Source: Fibrobacterota bacterium (GTDB lineage: Bacteria > Fibrobacterota > Fibrobacteria > UBA11236). From it: a stretch of DNA of 64,000 nt. A program made the position numbers and the translations under genes. Positions 15,082-21,533 of the stretch are shown one piece after another; position 1 is the stretch's first letter; each line of letters starts with the position of its first letter. The DNA lies in NCBI GenBank assembly GCA_028287505.1, contig JAQBPN010000071.1:1-64000 (forward strand). The letters run 5' to 3'. The notes under the pieces were generated by a model. The model searched no databases. It was not told the origin of the DNA and worked only from the letters and a program-made list of their open reading frames with translations.

Positions 15082-16809
15082 TCAGATGCCGGCGGGGATC
15101 CAGCGGTATTTCAAAGCGCCGGTATGCAGATTGGAGGGCAGGCGGAAGGTTTCGCCGGCTTTGAGGTCGCGTTTGTTCCAGGTCTGCTTTCCCGAAATGT
15201 CATAGAGTTCTATTCCGGACATTCCCTGGGGAACCTTGATCAGGCTGGAGGCGCCCAGATTGATCAGGAAGCCCGAGCGGCGGGATACCATATCGAAACG
15301 GGTTTCGGCCAGGCCGGTGGGGGTTTCCAGTTTCGGCGTCGCGGGGCGGCAAGTGCCCTTATAGGAGATTTTCATGATGCTGGTATTGTTGCCGGTGGTG
15401 AAGTTCTGGAATCCGTAATTGACGATGTATAAAGCGCCATCGGGTCCCTGACGGAAGTCCACCGGGCCTTGGAAAATCGTTCCGTTCAGGAACGGCTGGT
15501 ATCCGGTCGCCTGGCTTCCGTCGGCGGCCACGTCGAACACATACAGGTTACCGGCGGTATAGTCGGTGACGAACCACTTCCGGTTGAAATGGGGAGGGAA
15601 TTTGACGGTGGAGGTCAAATCGCCATCATAGAGGTAGAGCGGTCCGGAAATGGGAGCGGTCCGCAGCTTCGAGGTCCGGAAAGCGTCCGGCAAAACCGTC
15701 GTCGGCCGGGCCGGAGGCAAGGTGGTCAGGCCGGTATTCCATTTGGAAGTGTTGGTGGGAGCGGCGGCATTCTTGTTTCCCACGAAGCTCTTGTTGGCCC
15801 CGATGAAATAGGGCCACCCTTCGAAACCGGGGGTCGATCTGAGATTGTACTCCTCGCGCTCGGCGGCGGAATATTCGTCCGCGCCCACGTCTCCCCACAA
15901 CACCCAGCGCCTCACGGGATCCAAAGCCATACTGTAATTGTTCCGGGTTCCCTTGATGTAGATCTCCGGATATACCTTGCTCGTGTCCAGGTATTCGGGC
16001 TTGTTCAAAGTGCGGGCGAAATATTCGCCGAAATTATCCTTGGGGATGGTGTACTTGCCCTCCGGGGTGGGGTGGATGCGGAGGAAGCCGCCGCGCATGC
16101 CGTGGGTGTTTGTCGTGCCCCATTCCTCGCTCTTGTACCTGTCCACCTCGTTCATGGATATGGGCGGATTGCTGGTGGTGCTTCCGACGGCATTGCCGCC
16201 ATTGGCGCCTTGGGCGATCCACAAATCCCCGTAGGCATCGAATGCCATGGAGCCGCCCGTGTGGCAGCACAAATCCCGTTGGGCCTCGTATTGCAGGACG
16301 ATCTTTTCCGTGGTCAGGTCGATTTTGTCGTTGGCCACGGTGAATCTGGAAATGCGGAAAACCACCGCGCTGGCCGGAGACCAGTGGATGTAGACCCAGC
16401 CGTTCGTCTTGAAGTTGGGATCGAGAACGATGCCGGTGGCGCCCTCTTCGATGCTGGTGCCTTTGTTGTTCTGCTTGTCGGGATACGGTCCCTTCCAGAC
16501 GGGAAGGGTCACGAGCGTGGTCACCGTTTTGGTTTTCGCGTTATAGCGTTTGATGTTGCCGGGACGGATTTCGGTGAAATAGACGTCCACGTTGCCCGCG
16601 GCGTCCATGTCGAATGCCAGCTTGTCCGGTTCCGCGAGGTTGGGATCGGGGGCGATGCTGCGGCGCATCAGGGTGTCCACTTTGAAGTCGGCATCGGTCA
16701 CGTCCGGGCAGCCTTGGTAGGTCCACTTGGCCTGCCCAAAGCTTTCCATTTGGAACGCGGCCAGACAAATCAAAACATTGGCAATGCCAAATCGGTATTG
16801 GAATCTCAT
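15082..16809 (-). CDS. Secreted glucose/sorbosone dehydrogenase-like protein with C-terminal sorting-type domain
   Basis: 575 residues. After a signal peptide (VLICLAAFQMESFGQA) the protein has a six-bladed beta-propeller typical of PQQ-dependent soluble glucose/sorbosone dehydrogenases: AFDMDAAGNVDVYFTEIRPGNIKRY, GIVLDPNFKTNGWVYIHW, HTGGSMAFDAYGDLWIA, a distal EGWPYF and the PDGALYIVNYG blade. The last 80 residues form a separate domain ending in GIELYDISGKQTW and LPSNLHTGALKYRW, like Por/T9SS-type C-terminal domains of Fibrobacterota and Bacteroidota secreted enzymes. The family oxidises sugars or cyclitols at the periplasm or surface. Start at 16809 is favoured because GTGGGGA precedes it and the signal peptide begins there. 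Confidence 0.82.
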   Translation of the reverse strand: MRFQYRFGIANVLICLAAFQMESFGQAKWTYQGCPDVTDADFKVDTLMRRSIAPDPNLAEPDKLAFDMDAAGNVDVYFTEIRPGNIKRYNAKTKTVTTLVTLPVWKGPYPDKQNNKGTSIEEGATGIVLDPNFKTNGWVYIHWSPASAVVFRISRFTVANDKIDLTTEKIVLQYEAQRDLCCHTGGSMAFDAYGDLWIAQGANGGNAVGSTTSNPPISMNEVDRYKSEEWGTTNTHGMRGGFLRIHPTPEGKYTIPKDNFGEYFARTLNKPEYLDTSKVYPEIYIKGTRNNYSMALDPVRRWVLWGDVGADEYSAAEREEYNLRSTPGFEGWPYFIGANKSFVGNKNAAAPTNTSKWNTGLTTLPPARPTTVLPDAFRTSKLRTAPISGPLYLYDGDLTSTVKFPPHFNRKWFVTDYTAGNLYVFDVAADGSQATGYQPFLNGTIFQGPVDFRQGPDGALYIVNYGFQNFTTGNNTSIMKISYKGTCRPATPKLETPTGLAETRFDMVSRRSGFLINLGASSLIKVPQGMSGIELYDISGKQTWNKRDLKAGETFRLPSNLHTGALKYRWIPAGI

Positions 16810-17139
16810 GCATTTCCCCACTTTGTTAGAATCCCCGATTTCGAACCTAGGATTTGGGATCGAGTCTTTCAAGGATTACCGCTCTCCCGGAGCCTTAAAA
16901 ATAGCAGGAAACCGGCTTTTTGCTGGGGGAAACGCCATCGTTTTGCCATTAGGCGTTCTCAAATCGGAAACGTTCCGCTATGATCGCTGAATTTTTACCT
17001 GCAAGCGGGGGGCATTTACATAAGCATCGGCGGGGCTTGGACTTTCCCGCTTCGAACCTGCAAGGCTTAGAGGGAAGGGTGAAGACGTCCCGGGCCCGGA
17101 AATAGGCGCGAGCCCGGGACGCTGGTGCTTTGCGCCTTT
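16810..17139. other. Non-coding gap with one GC-rich hairpin
   Basis: About 330 nt between two minus-strand genes without a supportable gene. It should hold the promoter of the dehydrogenase-like gene, though no clear -35/-10 pair is seen. The only structure is a perfect 9-bp inverted repeat (17087-17095 with 17112-17120) 20 nt beyond the stop of the small lipoprotein gene. It lacks a T-run and may be a factor-dependent or processing-type 3' end. Confidence 0.6.
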
Positions 17140-17583
17140 TCAGGCACCGCACTGCATACTGCCGTACAACCTGTCCCAGGCCGCCCGCAACTTGGACGCA
17201 TTCGCCTGGACCGAGTCCGATGCGTCCCCGACCGTGGACCGGCCTCCGGGAACGTTGTTCACCGAGCTTTGGAGTTCCTTCCACGCGGCCTGGACCTCCA
17301 AGGTGCCGGGATTGTCGATTTTATTGGCCGAGGACTGCACGTCATTGACCGCCTTTTCAACTTGATCATTGGCGTCCTTGACGGCCGACAGCGGCGTATC
17401 CTGGTTTATGTCGGGATAATTCCGGATGGCGGACTGCTTTTCAGACATGTTCTGGCAGAGCTTGGCCTCCGCGTTCGCCTTGGTTTCCGAGGCGGCGGCA
17501 GGGGCGCTTCTGTTCATCATCTTTGAGCAACCGGCCATCAGAAAGACGCCGGATATCATCATGCACCAATTCAGTTTGTTCAT
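17140..17583 (-). CDS. Small helical lipoprotein
   Basis: 147 residues with a lipoprotein signal peptide (lipobox LMAGC, residues about 14-18). The mature part is almost entirely helical, with heptad-like spacing (DANDQVEKAVNDVQSSANKI, AAWKELQSSVNNV) and a single Cys near the C-terminus (MQCGA). No family is recognised. The start at 17583 is preceded by AAAGGAAA; an upstream in-frame ATG lacks a site. It follows the FG-GAP gene on the same strand by 46 nt and may be cotranscribed. Confidence 0.72.
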   Translation of the reverse strand: MNKLNWCMMISGVFLMAGCSKMMNRSAPAAASETKANAEAKLCQNMSEKQSAIRNYPDINQDTPLSAVKDANDQVEKAVNDVQSSANKIDNPGTLEVQAAWKELQSSVNNVPGGRSTVGDASDSVQANASKLRAAWDRLYGSMQCGA

Positions 17584-17629
17584 GGTTGTTTCCTTTTGAA
17601 TGCAGTGGGGCGCCTTGCCGGAAGGCGTC

Positions 17630-18946
17630 CTACTTAAAATAGGGACTGGCCTCCGGAGATACAATGACGGAGGCGCTTACATCCGATTGGCGTTTGCCGA
17701 CAAGGTTATAGCGTCTTGACCCTTTCCGGAAGATCCACGGCGGCGAATCTTGCAAGGATTTCGATTCGACGTCCGGACCCGCGCTTCTGAAGATGGACGC
17801 GCGGCTTCCGGAACTGAGCCAAAGTTCCTGGTCGCTCTGGTTGACATCGTCCGAGCTGAGGATGTCCGGGAATCCATCTCCGTTCACATCCGCCAATACG
17901 GCCTGCCAGACGCCGTGGGGCGTTTCCCAGGCCTGTTCCTGCCAGAGATCGCCGCGGCCGTGATCCTTGTCATAGTAGATGAGCATTTCCTTGGAGCCGC
18001 GATGGTCCGCGCCGGTCAGGATGTCCGGATATCCGTCCTGGTCGATGTCGCCTATCTGCAGGCTGTGGACATAGGCCGCCCGTCCCGCAGGCATGACGAT
18101 ATGCTCGATCCAGGGCCCCGATTTGGGGGTGGAGGATTCATACCAGGCCGTTTTCAGGCTCAGGGACGTATCGGAAGGGGAGACCACGATGTCCATGCGG
18201 CCGTCCTTGTTCACGTCCGCGATGGCCACGCGCGTCTGGGGGGAGCCGAAGCCGGTATTGAAATCATGCCGTATCCATGCCCCATGGACGGGGTCGGCGG
18301 GCGTTTCCAGCCATACCAGGCCGTCGGAAATGTCCAAATCCCCGTCGCCGTCCAGATCCCCGACGGCCGTGCCTTCTCCATTGCCGAAAGCCAGATTGAG
18401 ACGGACCGTTTGCCAGACACCGTCCGCACCGTTCAGAAATACGCGGAACTCCCTGGTGCCCTGGATCCTCAGGACCGCGTCCGGTTTGCCGTCTCCGTTG
18501 ATGTCCCCGACTTTGAAATCGTGCGGAAACCCATCGTCCCAGGACCCGACGGGATGCCGCACCCACGGCGCGTTGCGATCTCCGCCTTTGGCCGGATTCT
18601 CCCACCAGAATACTTGCTTGGCCGTGATTTCCGGGGCGAGGACATCGCAATCCCCGTCTCCATCCACGTCGCCGGCCTGGACTTCCATCCAGATATCGCC
18701 GCCCTCGGCGATGGAATGGGATTGCAGGGAAGGGTAGGACAGCCACTGCAAAGGCTGGGGCCCGCGCGCCACCACGATATCCTTACGACCGTCGCCGTCG
18801 ATGTCTCCCATTGCGAATGCGCCGTTGTCTCCATGATGCAAAACGGTCAGGGAAAAATCCGGCACGCCTGCGAAGACCGGCAGGAAGGTCAGAAACAGCA
18901 ACAGGATGGAGGCCTTGGCCCAGGCGGGAGGGACGTGTGCGCGCAT
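17630..18946 (-). CDS. Secreted FG-GAP/VCBS-repeat protein
   Basis: 438 residues: signal peptide (ILLLFLTFLPVFAG), then about seven integrin-alpha-like FG-GAP repeats forming a beta-propeller. Each carries a calcium-binding loop of the DxDGDGxxD type, for example GDIDGDGRKDIV, GDVDGDGDCDVL, GDINGDGKPDAV, GDLDGDGDLDIS, ADVNKDGRMDIV, GDIDQDGYPDIL and ADVNGDGFPDIL. The C-terminus RYNLVGKRQ... faintly recalls a T9SS sorting domain but is short. Such proteins usually act in adhesion or carbohydrate binding; the ligand is unknown. Confidence 0.88.
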   Translation of the reverse strand: MRAHVPPAWAKASILLLFLTFLPVFAGVPDFSLTVLHHGDNGAFAMGDIDGDGRKDIVVARGPQPLQWLSYPSLQSHSIAEGGDIWMEVQAGDVDGDGDCDVLAPEITAKQVFWWENPAKGGDRNAPWVRHPVGSWDDGFPHDFKVGDINGDGKPDAVLRIQGTREFRVFLNGADGVWQTVRLNLAFGNGEGTAVGDLDGDGDLDISDGLVWLETPADPVHGAWIRHDFNTGFGSPQTRVAIADVNKDGRMDIVVSPSDTSLSLKTAWYESSTPKSGPWIEHIVMPAGRAAYVHSLQIGDIDQDGYPDILTGADHRGSKEMLIYYDKDHGRGDLWQEQAWETPHGVWQAVLADVNGDGFPDILSSDDVNQSDQELWLSSGSRASIFRSAGPDVESKSLQDSPPWIFRKGSRRYNLVGKRQSDVSASVIVSPEASPYFK

Positions 18947-18969
18947 GTTCCACCTTGGTCGATCCGGGA

Positions 18970-18996
18970 CGTTTCCGGAAGCACGTTCCGGAAACG
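18970..18996. promoter_or_regulatory. Perfect 11-bp hairpin upstream of the FG-GAP gene
   Basis: Arms 18970-18980 and 18986-18996 are exact reverse complements around a five-base loop, 24 nt before the FG-GAP start. There is no T-run on either side, so it is more likely an operator or 5' leader structure than a terminator, although it could end transcription from the upstream oxidoreductase gene. Confidence 0.5.
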
Positions 18997-19061
18997 ATCT
19001 TCAATCAAATCGTTCCGGGTACCCGGATCAATCACCAAGATGGCAAACGGGCGCCATCCGA

Positions 19062-19991
19062 TCAGACCACCTTCAACGCGATTTTCCCTCGCACATGCCC
19101 GGTCTGGCTCAACTCATGGCCCTTGCGGACTTCGCTGAGCGGCAAAACCGTTTCCACGATCGGGCGAAGCTTGCCTGCATCCGCCAAAGCGGCCAACTCA
19201 CGCAGTCCTTCGGCATTGGGCCGGTTCGCGATAAGTTTCCCCGTGACACCGGGGATGGGCGAGGACGCCTGGGATACGGTCGAGGCCAGGATGCCGCCTT
19301 TTTTCAGGACGGCCCAGGAACGCTTCTCCGTATCGCCGCCCACCGTGTCGATGATGAGGTCCACGTCGGATACGGCTTTTTCAAAAGGCGTGGCGGTATA
19401 GTCGATGGCCTGGTCGACACCCAGTTCCTTCAGCAGGGACTGGTTGCGGGTTTGCGCCGTGCCGATCACTTTCGCGCCCATGGCCTTGGCGATTTGCACC
19501 GCGAAGCTTCCCACGCCTCCCGCGGCCCCGTGGATGAGAACCTTCTGGCCCGCCTTCAGGCCTCCAAACTCCTTCAGGCCATGCCAGGCCGTCAACCCCG
19601 CCAAGGGAATGGCCGCGGCGCGCACGTGGTCCAGGGTCCTGGGTTTGAGGGCGAGAATGGCTTCGTTCACGGTGGTATATTCGGCGTAGGTTCCGCTCTT
19701 GCCGGATTCCTGCATCGCATAGACTTCATCCCCCGTCTTGAAACGGCTCACCTCGGATCCCACGGACTCGACGATGCCGGAAAGGTCCCATCCCAGGATG
19801 GCGGGAAGGGTCAGCTTGATGTATTCCTTGAAATAGCCGGCGCGGACTTTCCAGTCGGCGGGATTGATGGATGCGGCATGGATCCGGACCAGGACTTCCT
19901 TGGGGCCGGGAATGGGACGCGGCATATCTTCGTATGTCAGGACTTCGGGGCCGCCATAGGCTTTGATTCGCACTGCTTTCATGTCGGGCAT
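19062..19991 (-). CDS. NADP-dependent quinone-oxidoreductase-like (zinc-free MDR) protein
   Basis: 309-residue medium-chain dehydrogenase/reductase. The N-terminal GroES-like half has AYGGPEVLTYEDMPRPIPGPKEVLVRIHAASINPADWKVRAG and GWDLSGIVESVG; the NADPH-binding half has LIHGAAGGVGSFAVQIAKAMGAKVIGTA. Catalytic zinc ligands are absent, as in quinone oxidoreductase (QOR) subfamilies that reduce quinones or enones. The start at 19991 follows AAGGAG; upstream in-frame sequence has no similarity. Exact substrate unknown. Confidence 0.9.
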   Translation of the reverse strand: MPDMKAVRIKAYGGPEVLTYEDMPRPIPGPKEVLVRIHAASINPADWKVRAGYFKEYIKLTLPAILGWDLSGIVESVGSEVSRFKTGDEVYAMQESGKSGTYAEYTTVNEAILALKPRTLDHVRAAAIPLAGLTAWHGLKEFGGLKAGQKVLIHGAAGGVGSFAVQIAKAMGAKVIGTAQTRNQSLLKELGVDQAIDYTATPFEKAVSDVDLIIDTVGGDTEKRSWAVLKKGGILASTVSQASSPIPGVTGKLIANRPNAEGLRELAALADAGKLRPIVETVLPLSEVRKGHELSQTGHVRGKIALKVV

Positions 19992-20244
19992 GGGCTCTCC
20001 TTGCGGACGCGTTGTGGGTGGACCGGGGGCGCGTATCGGCTTCGCGGTCCAAATTATGTTATCGGCGGGGTCGAAGCCAGAAAAACCGTTGTAAGGGGCA
20101 AGGGTAACCGGATGGTGTCGTCGGCCGTGCTGGGCGGCGGGGCCGGACGGCAGGGAGGGCCCGTAATTTCTAAAATTCCGGGGTCGGGTGTTTTTGTTTC
20201 CGGACGGTGACACTTTCCCGTCTCCACGGTGTTCAAAGGAACAA

Positions 20245-20730
20245 ATGGGATTGGAATATGGCGAAATCACCGCTCTCTATGAGCGTTACCGGGGCATGGT
20301 CCTGCGGCGCTGCCGGCAAATGCTGCGGGACGAGAAGCTCGCGGAAGACGCGGCCCAGGACGTTTTCGTCCAGTTCCTGCGCCATGGGGACCGGCTTACG
20401 GCGGAATTCCCATCGAGTCTGCTCTACCGCATCGCCACCAATCATTGCCTGAACCTGATCCGCGATGTCCGGCGCCAGGATCCGCATATCGAGGAATGGC
20501 TGCGCAGGGTGGCGGATTGGGACGACCCGGGGCCGAGGCTGGAAGCGCGCAGCATCCTCGCGCGGCTGTTCGGCCGGCACGAAGAATCAACCCGCACCAT
20601 GGCGGTGCTCCATCTGCTGGACGGCATGACCTTGGAGGAAGTGGCCCGGGAGGTGGGAATGTCGGTTTCCGGAGTCCGCAAACGCTTGCGCACCTTGCGG
20701 GAAACCCTTGTCGAATTGGAGGCGTTATGA
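20245..20730 (+). CDS. ECF-type RNA polymerase sigma factor
   Basis: 161-residue sigma-70 family protein with only regions 2 and 4. Region 2 includes LAEDAAQDVFVQFLRH (core RNA polymerase and -10 binding) and region 4 contains the helix-turn-helix MTLEEVAREVGMSVSGVRKRL for the -35 element. The start at 20245 has AAAGGA 6 nt upstream; an upstream in-frame start at 20188 lacks this. The stop overlaps the downstream anti-sigma-like gene by 4 nt (ATGA), the usual sigma/anti-sigma coupling. Its regulon is probably at least its own operon; the upstream 19992-20244 gap should hold the autoregulated promoter. Confidence 0.92.
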   Translation: MGLEYGEITALYERYRGMVLRRCRQMLRDEKLAEDAAQDVFVQFLRHGDRLTAEFPSSLLYRIATNHCLNLIRDVRRQDPHIEEWLRRVADWDDPGPRLEARSILARLFGRHEESTRTMAVLHLLDGMTLEEVAREVGMSVSGVRKRLRTLRETLVELEAL

Positions 20731-21533
20731 AAAAGTCCGACGGGCATCCGGATTTTCCGGTTTGGAAATTGGAGCGATACCTGCTTGGGGAATTGCCGGC
20801 TCCGGAGATGGAGCGGATAAGCAGGCTGAAGGAAACCGATCCCGCCTTGGCGGAATGGATCCGGGCGCTGGAAGCGGAGCATGCGGATCTGGCGGAAATG
20901 CATCCCACCGGCCGCGTGGCCGGGCGCATCTGGAACCGGTTGCGTGAAAGCGCGCCCGCGCCCCGGCGGGCTTGGAATGCTCCCGCAATCTGGGTGCCGG
21001 CATTGGGCCTGCTTCTGATGGCGGCGCTGCTGCCCTTGAATTATTCCGCGTGGATCCACTCCGGCGGCCGGCCAACGGAAGAACCCGAAGAGACCCGCCT
21101 GAAAGGTCTGCAGCCCGCTCTGTTCCTGTACAGGAAAACGGGCGAAAGCGCCATGAACCTGAACTCCGGGGACCGGGTGCGTCCCGGGGATCTCATCCAG
21201 ATGTATTACGATGCGGCCGGACGGGGCTATGGCGCCATCTTCTCCCTCGACAGGGACGGCAACGTGACCTGGCATCTTCCCGATGACGGCGGGCATTCGG
21301 CTCCCCTGATCAAGGGCGGAAAGGTTCCCCTGGGTTTCGCGTTCGAGTTGGACTCCCTGGCGGGTTTCGAACGTTTCTTCTTCGTCGCGGCGGACAGGCC
21401 CTTCGAGCTTGCGCCCGTCCTGAAGGAGATCCCCAAGGCCGAATGGCAATCTCCGCGCGGCCCGGAACGATTGCGCTTGGACAAAAGCTTTTTCCAGAAC
21501 TCGATCGTTCTGCTGAAGGAACCCAGAATATGA
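20727..21533 (+). CDS. Anti-sigma-factor-like single-pass membrane protein with DUF4384-like outer domain
   Basis: 268 residues. The N-terminal part (about 1-80) is a short helical cytoplasmic region in the style of anti-sigma domains (FPVWKLERYLLGELPAPEME) but without the HxxxCxxC zinc motif. One membrane helix spans about residues 88-110 (IWVPALGLLLMAALLPLNY). The extracytoplasmic part (about 115-268) contains NSGDRVRPGDLIQMYYDAAGRGYGAIFSLDRDGNVTW, like DUF4384-type domains found next to sigma factors and caspase-fold proteins in several phyla. Predicted role: hold the upstream sigma factor and respond to a periplasmic or envelope cue. Both junctions are ATGA overlaps. Function is inferred from context. 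Confidence 0.78.
   Translation: MKKSDGHPDFPVWKLERYLLGELPAPEMERISRLKETDPALAEWIRALEAEHADLAEMHPTGRVAGRIWNRLRESAPAPRRAWNAPAIWVPALGLLLMAALLPLNYSAWIHSGGRPTEEPEETRLKGLQPALFLYRKTGESAMNLNSGDRVRPGDLIQMYYDAAGRGYGAIFSLDRDGNVTWHLPDDGGHSAPLIKGGKVPLGFAFELDSLAGFERFFFVAADRPFELAPVLKEIPKAEWQSPRGPERLRLDKSFFQNSIVLLKEPRI

Noticed and set aside
18906-20210. 434-codon plus-strand open frame
   Set aside because: Antisense to the quinone-oxidoreductase-like gene, and no signature of its own.
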